Source: Tricholomella constricta (taxonomy: Eukaryota > Basidiomycota > Agaricomycetes > Agaricales > Lyophyllaceae). From it: a DNA stretch of 64,000 nt. Positions 38,226-49,966 of this stretch are shown here, one piece after another. Both the position numbers and the translations under genes were made by a program. Location: NCBI GenBank assembly GCA_013368375.1, contig JAACJP010000014.1, positions 1 through 64,000 on the forward strand. The letters run 5' to 3'. Every line of letters starts with the position of its first letter. Position 1 is the stretch's first letter. The notes under the pieces are model-generated. The model worked only from the letters and a program-made list of their open reading frames with translations. It was not told where the DNA came from and did no database searches.

Positions 38226-40424
38226 ATGAACTCTTCCACAGTATCAAGTTGTGAGTTTTTTAAAACCTTCGAGTCTCTCCATATCTAAACTAACCATGTC
38301 TTTCTAGTCTTTTCACGAGACGTATTCCTTAGGCGTCAAGCGCGCACTCGCAAGCGCCCTACGCCCACTAAATTATGCCCTTCGACATCTTCAACAAACA
38401 ACCCACTTGCCATGATCATGGAGGAAGAGGATGAGCCTCGAACTCCCACCGCATCACCCTCAAGATCTCCATCTCCCGGCCAATACTCCCCCAACCTCAG
38501 CGCCGGTGGTACTAGGAATCCCGGTGTAAAGTCCAAACGGCGACACGCCAATTTGTCCGTGTCCGATATTCGGATAGCCAAGACAGCTTTGGTTCACGAT
38601 GACCATGACTTCTCGCAACAAAGCTCTGCACTATTGTCCGCACCGCGACCGGCACCTCGCCCACCCGTCTCACCGACACCCAGCCCTGGACACAGTCCGG
38701 ACCCATTTAGCCTCAGATTCCACGACGGCTCACTTAGATTCCCGCACCCTCCAACCCCCTCACCGTCCACGATCCCCTCCTACTTTAGGACTGGATCTGA
38801 ATCTCCGACGCCTGCAATGTCTTCATGTTCGCCTTCGACCAGCCCCGAATCACGTTCTAATGGTCTTCCAACAACGCCTTCTTCGTCAGACGATGAATTT
38901 TCTTCCTATTACTCTTCGCCTCTACCTTCTTTCAACCCCCGCCGGGTTTCCATAAAACCCCTTGTGATTACAAAACACAATTCCTCATCGACGCCTCATG
39001 ATTCGCTTCCTTCGATTTCCACATCACTCATTGAGCCGTTCAAGAACACACATCAAGAATGTTTAATTCCCTCCCCTTACGCTCCTGAAGAGGATTCCGA
39101 CTCGGACTCGGACTCAGAATGGTACAACCGAGAAATCTCTTCGGTACTTACCCTTTGCTCGCCCACATCCAACTTCTCCCAAAATTCTCGGCCCGACTCG
39201 ATTTGTGTCCCAGTGAGCCCTGTAACATCACCCACTCCCACCTCTACTCCTTCAGAAGGAGTACGAGGTGTTCAGCTGGATACCCCTCCCTGCCGCCGCC
39301 GCAGCCGTATCAGCATACCAAACTACCCTCCTCCTCCTGTTCCTGTAGTGCCAGAGCACCTTCGATCACCTCCCACCACGCCCTCAAAGGCTTTCAGGCG
39401 CTCTAGGACACTATCCGTAACCCCTCCCCCCCGTCGCCCGCCTCCCCGCTCCAGCATCCCTGCCGACTGCGTCCTCGTCGACGAAGCATACATCTTCTCC
39501 GACGACAGCGACTCTGTCTTTTCCTTCTCCCTCTACGACACCTCCCCAACAACAAGCGCCCCCTTTTCAGCGAGTCCGAAGAGCTGCTACTCCCAACAAT
39601 CCTTCCAGTCACCCAACCCCTCGCCGTTCCCCGCCTCCTTCCCCTCCACCCCCTCGTCGTCCGAGATCCCACCTCCGTCCGCGGACGAAGAAATGGACTT
39701 CCCTGTTGACGAGGTCGAGTTCGATATGGACCTTGATCGGTCCATGATGCTCCCTCTATCGATCCCCAACTCCCCTATCGACCTCGAAGCCGACATCGCC
39801 ACCGGTCTGGAAGAGCTCCGCAGTGCGCCTCAGCCCCAGAACCTTAGCCTCAGCGTCAGCGACGCCAATGCCTTCACCACCGGTGCCACCCTCTCCGATT
39901 CGCCCCGCAAGAGCGCAGGAGACGATGACTCGCGGGAACTGCGTTCCCGCTGGAGCTCGTCGACGCTCGGCTCGATCCGGGAGGAGCACGCGCGCCGCAG
40001 CGGGCTCGGCCTCGCAGCTTCTGCGAAGCTGCGCGCGTACTTTGGCTCGTCGCCGAGCCCGAGCCCAAGCCCGAGGTCGAAGTCAAAGTCGATGTCGAAA
40101 TCACGTGGGCCAGCGTCACCGTTGCCGTCGAGCAGGCGCTCTGGGTCGGTGTCGGGTGCGGGATCTGCGATCCCCCTGACACCGCTGACGCCGACGTCGC
40201 CTGCGAGGAGGTTTAGGCATGCGAGGAGGGAGTCGGATGTAATGGCCATGGGCTATGGGTATTATGGGTTGCCTTCCCCGGGGCAGCCCCCGTTGAGGAG
40301 GAGGGGCAGTGTGACGCCCAGTGTGAGTGATGCGGGGAGTGAGGAGAGTGCGTCGAGCGCTGGGAGTTCTGGGTTGAGGAGGAAGCCTATCCCTGTGGAG
40401 ATGTTCTTGCGGTCGGCGGCATAA
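38226..40424 (+). CDS. Ser/Pro-rich protein of unknown function, two exons
   Basis: Exons 38226-38250 and 38308-40424. The ATG at 38226 gives MNSSTVSS, then a 57-bp GTGAGT...CTAG intron. The second exon is open from its first base (FFSRDVFLRRQARTRKRPTP) well before the internal ATG at 38412, which supports this start. The protein (713 residues) is dominated by Ser, Pro, Thr and acidic stretches with several SPSPSP and RRRS clusters. It ends in a short basic motif RRKPIPVEMFLRSAA. No catalytic or membrane domain is seen, and such sequence is typical of phosphorylated, intrinsically disordered regulators. Element F starts about 250 bp upstream and may disturb its promoter. Function unknown. Confidence 0.75.
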
Positions 40425-41249
40425 GGCGGGGCACTCATCCCCTCCCCCCCCCCTCCCGCGAACGGCATATTATCAACATTATCATATACTTCGCATTCGG
40501 TATCTTAATTATTTTTTTCGCATTGTTCCTTACCATTGGTCTTGACATCATTGCACTTGACTCGAAACTGAAAATATCTCTGTAGCATTAACTTACCATC
40601 TATACAATATGTAGCTTTGTATCATTAATCTCAAGATTTCTTCGCTTCTTGGACACGAAGTGAATATTAAGGTATTCATCGACGAAGGTGTAGGCCTCAA
40701 AGACACAATCGGCGGCCTCTCACGGATTATAGCGCCACAGTCGATTGTCATAAACTCCACAAGAACACTCTCCCAGTCTCTCAAGGAACGACGATTGGTG
40801 ACGACTCTACACTTTGCGTAAGCCCAATTTCTCGGTTTGACTTGCAAAGTTGAAGTGGATCAGCGTCACGAGGAAACCGACCATGAACCTGCAGTCATAT
40901 CGTAGGACCGAGCTATACTCAACGCCGGTGGTTATCCGGTGCTTCAAAGGAGACGGCTTTTCTCGTGTATTATTACCCATTCAAAATACAGGGTACGCAA
41001 AGAATGGTGTGGATAATGATATGTATAAACGAATGGTATGTGCTATAGGGTAGATATGGTGATGTAGTAGCTGCAATGATGAGGAAAGAATAGATAATTC
41101 CTGAATTAAAAATATGTGAGATTTGGAGGTTGATTAGAAGTCGACATTTGAAGATTTGTGTGTTGAAGCGAAGAAGCATAAAGGAGGAGAGGAAACGGGA
41201 GAGGGAAGGATAGGGAGGGAGGGGGACCTCGTCGACTGAGCCTGGCTTG
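40425..41249. other. Intergenic, convergent 3' ends
   Basis: Lies between two genes reading towards each other. AT-rich after 40470, consistent with 3' untranslated regions and polyadenylation. No gene, RNA or repeat recognised. Confidence 0.5.
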
Positions 41250-43361
41250 TCATGACCCCCCGCCGATTAAACCCCACGGTCCAGGTATACCAAGCCTGCT
41301 TCCCCCTGTCCCACTCCGCCCACTGCCAAATATCCGACCACCACCACCACTCCTGCCCAACCCCTCACCGCGTCCTTCCCCAAAAAACTCGGCAAAACTC
41401 TCATCATCATCGTCTTCCTCTGAATTCCTCCTCCGAGCGCTCTTCTGCACCCAGCCGCGCCCCCACTCCTCTGCCTCACTGCCATCCCAGTCCGGGTCCT
41501 CCCTGATACTCTGCCGCACGCTCCCACTACGGCTCCCCCGCGCCGCAGTCATCCCAGCAGCCTTCATTAATTTCGAGCTCGCACTCGCACCCTCGTTCAT
41601 CGGCGCCGCCAGGTGCTTCCGCAGACTCTTGATCGAATGTTGACGCTTCGGGTTCACAAGCATCTTGGCCAAATCCAGCTCCCCTTCTTCCTCACTTGAA
41701 CTCAGCCCCTCATAACCGCCTTCATCACTCGACTCCGCCTCCACACCCCACCCACTCAAGTACCTGTTTCCCTGGCCCTGGCCCTGCCCGGCCCCTATGG
41801 TCTTCTTCCGCTTCCCACCCACCCACCCATCCCCCTCTGTCCGCGTATTCGCCAAACTAGGCAGCCGATCCCGTTCCGCCGTCCTTCCACGCCCACGCCG
41901 CCTCGCATGCTCCCGCTCCTTGCCACTCCTCACCCGATCCCGCTTCTCTTTCCCAACATCGCCCCCACCTCCCCGCACGACTGAGCTCGCACGACTGGTA
42001 GGTGCGCTCCGACACACCACCCGTATCCGACTGACTTCGCTCGCGCTTGTTCCGGCGCGCCCACGCTCAATCTGGGCAAACAGCTGAGGCGGCGCCAGCA
42101 AGCCACCCACGCTTGATACCGACAGCCCTTTCCCCTTGTTCGTGCGGTCCCAGAGGCCGCTGCGAGGTGACGCGTGCGGACGGGACAGGTGCTTGGTGCG
42201 CTGGTGTGAGGAGATCTGGGAGATCGAGCTGCGTGTAGACCGCAGGGTTTTGGGGCGGGCCACGGGGGATTGGGGTTGTAGGGGAGGGGGTGGATCAACG
42301 ATAGAGGGCCCGCCAATGTACGCGGCCATGCCGCCGAAGAGGACGGCGCGAGCGACGCTTTCGAGCCAGGTGGGTGGGAGAGGCGGTCCGGCATCGTAGT
42401 CGTTCTTGCTGTCGGTGTCGCTGTCATTGAGGAACAGGGTCTTGCGGCGTTGTTTATTGTGTGTGGGTGTGGACTTGGGGCGTTTGGGCATGTTGGGCGC
42501 GGACGCCATGTGCCGGAGGTAGGCGCCTGCACGCGAAGGTTGTGGTTGGGCAATGTGCGGGTGGCTTAGGCTGGACATGTTGTTACTTGAATGGTGGAGT
42601 AGAGATGTTTGAGAAGTGTGACTCTGAATTGGAGGGCGGCGGGAAGAGGTGTAGGAATATTGATCCGTCGCACGGTGTACCAGAAGGTGCTTTGGCCGCT
42701 GGAGGTCTTGTTGAGAAGATTGAGAATGGGAGTAAATAGAGGGTGGTGGTAGTGGAGTATGTGATCGTGATCGTGACGGAGGCCTTCGTCTGTTTGCGCG
42801 AGGCGTCGGCTCTAAGCTTTCGATTGAGGAAGTCATATAAGAAGGCGAATGGGATTCGCTCAAGGATACGGTTTCCTGTCTCTCCTTCTGCTTCTGGGAT
42901 TGTCTTTGGGCCAAAGGAGATACAGGAGGGGAGTATGCACGTCCTTCGTCGGGTTTCAAGCCCAAAGAGCTCGTGGAGCGACTGGCAGTTGCGTTCGGCA
43001 TGAGCCCTGCCAAGAACCCCACGAAGGCACCCACACTATTCTTGACACCTCCTCCTTGGTCGCTCGACTGAGTATCTTGCTGTGCGGAACCCTCACCGCG
43101 CTCACCCTCAGGGGTGAATACGCGTGTTTCTTTGTAACCTGCCTCACGAAGTAGATCCTCAAGGCGTTCATAGGTTTTGGACGTTCCGCGACGATGCAAT
43201 GGGACTCGCCCAAGGTCCGGATAACGCGTTCGGGAACGACTTGAGCGCGGAGGCGTAGTAGGTTGAGGCGGGGACGTAGACGGGGTAGAAGTGGAGTTGG
43301 AGTTGGATGTGGATTGTGTGAGGGAAGGGGAAGTGATGGTTGGGGATGGAGGTGTAGCCAT
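41250..43361 (-). CDS. Basic low-complexity protein of unknown function
   Basis: 703 codons without introns. The N-terminus is a Ser/Thr/Pro tract. It is followed by a compact stretch that looks structured and conserved, RYPDLGRVPLHRRGTSKTY and ERLEDLLREAGYKETRVF (about residues 45-82). The middle is Ser/Arg-rich (SRSRSHTPLPPP) and contains a short hydrophobic segment, VARAVLFGGMAAYIGGP, which could be a membrane or packing helix. The C-terminal third is acidic then Gly-rich. No known domain is recognised and none is proposed. The upstream side faces the RING/RRM gene across about 2.1 kb. Confidence 0.7.
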   Translation of the reverse strand: MATPPSPTITSPSLTQSTSNSNSTSTPSTSPPQPTTPPRSSRSRTRYPDLGRVPLHRRGTSKTYERLEDLLREAGYKETRVFTPEGERGEGSAQQDTQSSDQGGGVKNSVGAFVGFLAGLMPNATASRSTSSLGLKPDEGRAYSPPVSPLAQRQSQKQKERQETVSLSESHSPSYMTSSIESLEPTPRANRRRPPSRSRSHTPLPPPSIYSHSQSSQQDLQRPKHLLVHRATDQYSYTSSRRPPIQSHTSQTSLLHHSSNNMSSLSHPHIAQPQPSRAGAYLRHMASAPNMPKRPKSTPTHNKQRRKTLFLNDSDTDSKNDYDAGPPLPPTWLESVARAVLFGGMAAYIGGPSIVDPPPPLQPQSPVARPKTLRSTRSSISQISSHQRTKHLSRPHASPRSGLWDRTNKGKGLSVSSVGGLLAPPQLFAQIERGRAGTSASEVSRIRVVCRSAPTSRASSVVRGGGGDVGKEKRDRVRSGKEREHARRRGRGRTAERDRLPSLANTRTEGDGWVGGKRKKTIGAGQGQGQGNRYLSGWGVEAESSDEGGYEGLSSSEEEGELDLAKMLVNPKRQHSIKSLRKHLAAPMNEGASASSKLMKAAGMTAARGSRSGSVRQSIREDPDWDGSEAEEWGRGWVQKSARRRNSEEDDDDESFAEFFGEGRGEGLGRSGGGGRIFGSGRSGTGGSRLGIPGPWGLIGGGS

Positions 43362-45489
43362 TATACCGTAACTTGTCTGTGAACCAAGGTCAACAAAACT
43401 TCTTGCAAAAGGGAAACAAGTGAAAAGCAGAAAGTCGTATGGTTCAATTAGCGCGCGCGCGGCACTGCGTCGCTAAAGCCACCAGAGCGATGATTCAGGC
43501 AAGACGAGTAGATGTAACTCCCCGCCACCGCAAAAGATGCATTAGTGGTAAAAAACTTGACTCCAACTCCCTCGCCGTAAGGAAAAACAACAACAATGTG
43601 CAGAACTCTCACCTTGTCATGAAAAGGCCTTCTTCTACTGCTATTCGTATTCGTCCTCGAGAGCGAGGTATCCATTATGACGTTGCGATAGAGAAATGCG
43701 AAGCTGGCGTCGGCGCTAATAAGCTGTAGCTTCTTATGAACGGTCGTGTGGGAGTGTTCGTGAGATTCTGGTGCCGTCACCGGAATCCTTGATGAGCCAG
43801 GCGGGTGGGAGCGCCGCCAGTTGAGCGGTGACAATTACTGTTTGCCGGCCCTACGATGAATGGAAATCAGGTGTACCATGGAATGTTGCTTGAATGACAA
43901 GTTGAAGATGCAAATCATTCCTTGCGGACTGGTAATCCCCCAGAGCATCACGTGCAATACCCACGCGACTTCCCGGCGCCTCTCCGCCCCCAGTTGAGCC
44001 ACAACCACAGTTGTCTTGGCCCTAATTATTTTTCGCTAGGAAATTCACCCCGTTTGTCTCTGAAGAATTATCGCTGATTTTGATTTCCACTTTAAAGGAC
44101 CCACCGTGATGATCTTTCGGCATACTGAAAGATCGTCACAGATAAAATTAGAGACCCTTGAAGGTCCAAATCCCAGCGATTTCCCCACTCGTCCTGGAGA
44201 TTTTTCTAAATCCGTTTGCTACACCTCAGCACCTCCGGACTCCGGATACTTCTCGTCCAGTGCTTAGAACAGATGTTTTATTTGGGATCTGACGCCCGAC
44301 GAGCTCCTCCCAACCCTCCTCCACCAGCTTTTGCATCTTGTTCCTCTCTCTCTGGCGCCTCTTCGTTGTCTAATTTGTGCAGGAAACCCTCCGATGCGAT
44401 CTTCGTAACAGCTAATCGCAATCTATGTATTTGTTGTTTGCTAGAGTGGGCGCAGCTTGTCCTGGTGACGGAGCACGGCCGTTTCGCGCACCGCAGCCCA
44501 TCCACATCTCAGAAGTATCCTGTGTCCATTGTCGGGCAGTCGTTATCTGCGTATGATGGCAATCATGAGAGGCAGTATAACACGACGGGAACATAGCTGG
44601 GGACGATGTCGTGTTCTTGGCACGCATGGGTGCTTGCGCGATTCAGATGTTGTACTTATCGACGCGCGAGTTGAGTTAAGCCTCGGAATATCTGGCTTTA
44701 GGCCGCATGTCCACACTGGTCAAGGGGTGGTTTTTTTATGAACTGTGGCGCTGCTGCACGTACTTGTGATTATATTATAAATCGAAAAATAGCTTATTCG
44801 GTCCCTCCTTGTCCTGCATCTCAAACATGGTATCTGTTCTGCAACAGGGCTCGTGGGGTATGCAACTGCGAACATGTCGCTTAGAAATCTCACCCGTCGC
44901 TGAAGATAGCTCTGTTCCACCGACACGAGAGAACGAGGCCGATGCTCCATCAACGAAATCCTGCTTAAGAAGGGACAGAGAGGGATTGAGCTATGTGATA
45001 GCTGTTATACAAGTGTGGAAGAGTTGTGGAAGCCAAAGCTCCAGATTCCAGATGTCGGAACCTGCTAGTACCTCTGGCAATGTACGTCAATAGCAGACCT
45101 CACCGAGCTAGGCAGATTGCGGTTATCGAGGACTACAGCCTCGTTTCAGCTCAGCGGGCGTAGATAATGGTTTTTCAAACATCGCTTCCCAGCGACTTGT
45201 CAACATGTCAATGGTGAGTCATCGGGATCATGATTTACCATCAAGTGCGCTGCTTCAGAAATAGTATAGTAATCTCTTTCTTTGCTTTTAAAGTACCAAC
45301 ATCTTTATGATCACTACATAGTCGAAGTCCCATCTCAATCCGCCTCTACTGCCCACGACCCGCTTGTCATGATCACTTATGTTCATCGGTAATTACGATC
45401 ACATGACCACGACGCGCCTGGTAGAGTGACGTGACAACTCGCGTTTGGGTTGAGTAACGACGGTCGTGACACGTTGTGCGCTGTTTGCC
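43362..45489. other. Intergenic between divergent genes, 2.1 kb
   Basis: Mostly non-coding. A short inverted repeat GATCTTTC...GAAAGATC occurs near 44114-44137. A possible decayed or small spliced frame near 44280-44570 is listed separately. The rest shows no recognisable gene. Confidence 0.5.
44280..44570 (+). pseudogene. Possible remnant of a spliced gene
   Basis: A frame reading WDLTPDELLPTLLHQLLHL, then PLSLAPLRCLICAGNPP, is followed by a good intron candidate (GTAACA, branch-like GCTAATC, TTTGCTAG; about 44406-44445). It continues after it with VGAACPGDGARPFRAP and CVHCRAVVICV to a stop. No in-frame ATG and no reliable upstream exon were found. It may be a decayed gene, or chance. Confidence 0.25.
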
Positions 45490-48400
45490 ATGCCCTGCCA
45501 TTCAGTCCCGACGTCGCCCGCGATGGCTCGCTCGACATCCCACAAGAGCCAGCCTGTCACTCCCCAGCGTCTCCCAGCACAGCGCCCTCATCATCGTTAC
45601 TCCTCGTCCCAATCGTTCTACAAGTCTCCCATCACCCCCGCAAGTCCCTACACCCCACTTAGCCTGCGGTCGTTCACATCGACGGCCTCGGGGGGCTCCT
45701 CAACCCTCACGACTCCGGATCATATTGGACTAAGTATCAAACGTCTTTCGTTCTCCCCTGACGTTGTTGGACCTGCCACCGGGACAGTTGGTATTGACCA
45801 AAGTCTGGCCGACATAGCTGAGAATTGGAGGTCGCGAGCTAGTGAGAATGGCATCAAAGTATCGTCTATGAACGACGACTCCCACTTTGGTGACGATGAA
45901 GGCATGCGCTATTTTCCTTTTTGCTACTGTTCTGTGCCTGACAACGCGCATATAGCCAGCGAGAGGACACTCTCTGATAATGCTAACGACTCTGGATTCA
46001 TTTCAACTGAAGAAGGTCCATAGTTTTTGATTCAAATCTTACTATAAGCTGACAGTCGTCCCAGCACTTCTTGCCCCATCCCTGATTTCGAATCAAAGGC
46101 GGTCAGCTTTAACCACAAATACCAGACCTCGTGCCCAGTCCCACGTTCCACCGCCCACCTCTCGTGCGTTCAACTCCCCTACATACAATCGAAGCTCCAC
46201 GCGCACTCTAGCGCAACCTACATCCCCGCTTGTCGCACGCCGTCTTAACCAGGCTCAAAATGCCAACGTGACATCTACACCTCCTCCGAACCGGGCTCTT
46301 GCACGACAACTCAAATTGAAAGGCAGCTTCACCGATCCTGCGCATACACGAAGGAGAGAAGCCGGTCCCGTGAGTTCCCTCCACCTTTCGTTGGCGGTAA
46401 CTTTACCCACTTCAGCAGCTTCGCACTCCAGTCCAGAATAACATGAACAAGACCTTCAGCCTTAGTTTGAATCAGGATACCACACTCGATTTATTCGATA
46501 TCGATGAGAACGACTTTGAGAATGATTGCGACTACAATCACGGCGAAGAGGTCGCCGAAGATTCCTTGATGGATTTAAGCTTTCACTCAAAGCACAGCAT
46601 CCCCAATAATAATACCGCCGCATATGGATACCCAAACTACACCCTCCCGCTGCTCCCCTCCTATGGACAACAGCAATTCTTCACGTCACATTCGCAGGTA
46701 CCCTTTTCGGACCCTTTCCAAGGCAACCCTCTGAGCAGCATCACGGAAAGTGTCGAGCACTACTTCCATACCCAGCAGTTTGGAGACACTGACTTGCATG
46801 CGCTGGAACAGAGCGAGTACACTCGTTCTCAGCCTTGGGGTCCCACCGCCCCGGGATTGGTTCCCGCTCGTCCCGGCCTGGTCTCTGGCGCATGGGACGG
46901 GTACTCAGGTGGTCCTGCCTGGGTCCCCATTCCCACAGCGTCCATCGCCACTCCCACAAAAGTCAAGGAGCTAGTGAAGCCTGTTGTTAAACCTGCTCAA
47001 CCGAAGAAAAACCCCACCCAGAGCGGATGCTCTGTCTGCCTTGCCCCCTCACCCCGTACCCTCGCTGTTCTCGTTCCCTGTGGTCACCCCTTGTGCTCAG
47101 GATGCCTTACGAGCGCGTTGAACATTGTTGGAGAGAAGGACATGGAGTGCGCTGTATGCCGATGCAAGGTGGCGGATTTTAAGCTGGTCGTCGGGGATGG
47201 TCAAAAGCCGAATACAGGCAAGACTGAGAAGGAGGATGATGCCAAAAGCCAGCCGAAGAAAAAAGGCCGGCGTGAGTGGGAGAAGTCCTTCGATGAAGGG
47301 ACAGGGAAGAGCTTCATGGATCCCTTGTTCTCTTCGCCTGAGAGTTGCGTTATTGGTGGTGCGGGAGCCTGCCTCAATGAACTGGAGAACGCGTTCAAGT
47401 TCGGGCTTGGACTCGAGGATGTTCGCGCGAGCACTCCCAAGCGCGAGCACCGCAGGGACACCAACTCTAGACATCACGACCATAGTGTCATTGACCCAGA
47501 TCACGATAGAAAGCTCCGGGAGCGAGGACGCGGCAAGGGAAAGGGTGAGGAAAACGTTGTTCTCAGGATCGACAACGTTCCTTGGGTTTGTGGAATCACC
47601 TGTTCTATTTCTATAACACCATCTGACAGATTATAATGCAGGATATCACTCCACCGCAGATCCAGAAGTGGTTGCAGCATCCCCTGGAACGCGTCCATGT
47701 GTTGCTCGATAAGCGGGGCAAGACGATGAGCCATGCGTACGTGGAAGTTTCTGATGTCGCCGTCGCAGGCAAGATTCTGCGAGGCGAGGCCCTGGGCGAA
47801 CGCCCCGGTGGCAAACCCCGCGAGCGAGGGAGTGTATTAGGGAAGGGAAGGCGGGCGCGAGGCGTCACTGTTACGAGGACTGGTCAAGAAGAACTGATGA
47901 CTGATGTGAGTGCCTGTGTTTATTGTTTCGTTCCCTTGATTCTTGTCTCTACTTTCCCGTTTGGAGACGACTCCTCTTTCCAGTATTTGAGGATCTTCTG
48001 CGCCGGCGCGCTTGTTGGTTTAGGTTGTGAAGTTTCACCGCCACATTACCTCCTATTTGTCCGGAATGTCCAAACTCTTCCCCTTTACCATGTTTTTTCG
48101 CCTTCTTTCACTCCTTTTGTCCCAACTGCTCCCAGAAACGCCATCTGGCTCCCACAGACCTTGGCAGGTGACTTGCAGTCAGAATTTTCGATCGTTGGGC
48201 ATTTTCCGCTTCAATTACTGCTGCCGTATTTGGACATAGTCATATGGTTCCGATGCATCTGGTCGGCTGGTCAGGACCATCCCTCACCCTATCGTATCTT
48301 CACATCTTGACCCCGTTATGCCAAAATGGAACCCAACAATGTCCTTGTAACGACCGTGGTTGACTGACCCACGCCAACGTTCACATTCTTTTGTTGAATG

Positions 48401-49398
48401 GCCTATCTAGGATATAGTTGCTGATTCTGTTTCCTCTCCTGATAAAGCTGTTCCCCAACTGGAAAGGCTCGTTCGACGGTTCCCGGCCTTCGCTCGCAGG
48501 GTTGGATAATGAACGGGTAATTGGCGCCCTCGAGGGTGGCCTCATTGGGGAGAGCGAGGTAGTTGGTCTTCTGCATCTAATCAAGGAGCCAGATGTAAGC
48601 ATTTTACGTCTCTCTACGCATGTGCATTGCGATTCTCACACCCTACCCCTTAGTCCCATTTCCTGAAGGCTCCCTCCCTGCCTTTCCATTCGCTCATCAG
48701 TATTTTGAGCAAATTTCCAGCTGATGTAGACAGTCGCGTCTTTTGGTCTTCTAGTGTCCGAGATATGTTGTACGGTACGCCGATCTCTCGTTCCTCGCGC
48801 AAACCATGACACTGACATGCTGCCATTTTTTAGATGTTACCTATGGTTAGGATCTGATCTCTATCTACGATGTGTCAAGTTCTAACCGGATTTTGTTCTC
48901 AAGCTGCTGTGCAGATGTTGCTTTCTCGCGTTAATGCCGACCCTAAATCTGCCAATGACAACGAATATTCTGTGGAACTTGTTTCTGACCTGGTGAAGAC
49001 AGCTTTGGGGTGCCACGGTACGTCCCTGTGCATCTGTGCATTTTGTCTTGCCGAAGTTCCTCAATTTTCTCCATTTAGCATTCACGGCTCAGCAGTTGAA
49101 CAAGTTCACAGAGCTTCTTGAATCGTTTTCGCTGTCTTTCCCCTCTCCCACTGCGGACGTCGGTTCTCGGTCTGGATCAAGTGCACGCTCAGAGCCAAGA
49201 ACCCCCGAAAATCGCGACTTGTACGGGCGCGTTTCTAGCATCTCCACCGTTGCCGTGGAAGGCGAGGCACCTCGCCTGAGCCCAAGCCCCGGCGGCGAGG
49301 GTGAGGATGGCGAGACTCTTGCAGAGCTCGCCAGAGAATTTGGTGTGGAGGCGCAGCTGGTGCAGGCGCTTGCGCATAGGCTGGCGGGGCTGTGTTGA
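45490..49398 (+). CDS. RING-finger and RRM protein, nine exons
   Basis: Exons 45490-46015, 46056-46369, 46416-47585, 47642-47905, 48448-48594, 48654-48774, 48834-48845, 48904-49017 and 49079-49398 add to 996 codons without a frame break. The first third is Ser/Thr-rich. A RING-type zinc finger follows (CSVC...PCGHPLCSGC...CAVCRCK), suggesting E3 ubiquitin ligase activity. An RRM comes next (VLRIDNVPW as RNP2, KTMSHAYVEV as RNP1), split by an intron just after RNP2. The C-terminal part (LFPNWKGSFDGSRPSLAGLD, ISILSKFPADVDSRVFW) looks conserved but is unnamed. Together these suggest a ubiquitin ligase that binds RNA, but no substrate or pathway can be given. Exon 7 has only 12 nt. The ATG at 45523 is an alternative start. 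The 542-bp fifth-position intron (47906-48447) is unusually long for this window. Confidence 0.82.
48834..48845 (+). other. 12-nt microexon of the RING/RRM gene
   Basis: ATGTTACCTATG lies between TTTTTTAG and GTTAGG. It joins exon 6 (phase 1) and exon 8 (phase 1) to read MLYDVTYAAVQMLL. Without it the flanking exons also join in frame, but four residues would be lost. Confidence 0.7.
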
Positions 49399-49966
49399 GC
49401 ACGAAGCCGAGTCGTCCGCTATCTTTGCTTTCCTCTTTGTTGTGTTGTGTCAGAGCGAAAGCCCTCCATGTTGTCCTTCCTTCTCCCGCTATGTCCAAGT
49501 CTGTCACGCCCCCATGTTTACCTGTTTGCACCACCGTTCGCTGTCGTTACCTTCTCTTTCTCCCTCCTTAATACGCACCAGACAAGTCGAATTCGGTTTT
49601 TGCTCTGCTTTGGAAACCCATACACTTTGCTGTCCCATTCCCACCATACTCCGCATAATGGCTTTGTGTTGTTACCCTCGTCGTCGTCGCGCTTGCTTCT
49701 GTTCTCATGCATTCTGTATACCAACGTCGTCCTTAATGAAATGCAACTGTTGCAGATTGGTACAAGTTGGCGTGGTCGCATGCACCCCGCCATCAAATAT
49801 TTAATCTTATCTGATAGGCACGTAGGCTCAACTTGATATCACATGTCAATGGTCCGTACAATGTGACACTTGTGTTGAGAGGCTGAGCAAGTCCTGGACT
49901 CCCCACCGAAGAGCTATTCTACGTGGCGTCCTTGTCAACTGACGAACGTGGTCTCTGAGAGCGTCC
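49399..49966. other. Intergenic between two genes on the same strand
   Basis: 3' region of the RING/RRM gene and promoter region of the ABC transporter. Pyrimidine-rich stretches occur around 49540-49600. Nothing else recognised. Confidence 0.5.

Noticed and set aside
38096..38330. Frame starting MAALLFKSLYRQLW upstream of the 38226 gene
   Set aside because: It stops shortly after the intron. The ATG at 38226 uses the same exon in another frame and continues through the whole second exon.
44216..44596. A 126-codon ORF in the intergenic region
   Set aside because: The alternative frame with an intron looks more protein-like; this one runs through the likely intron.
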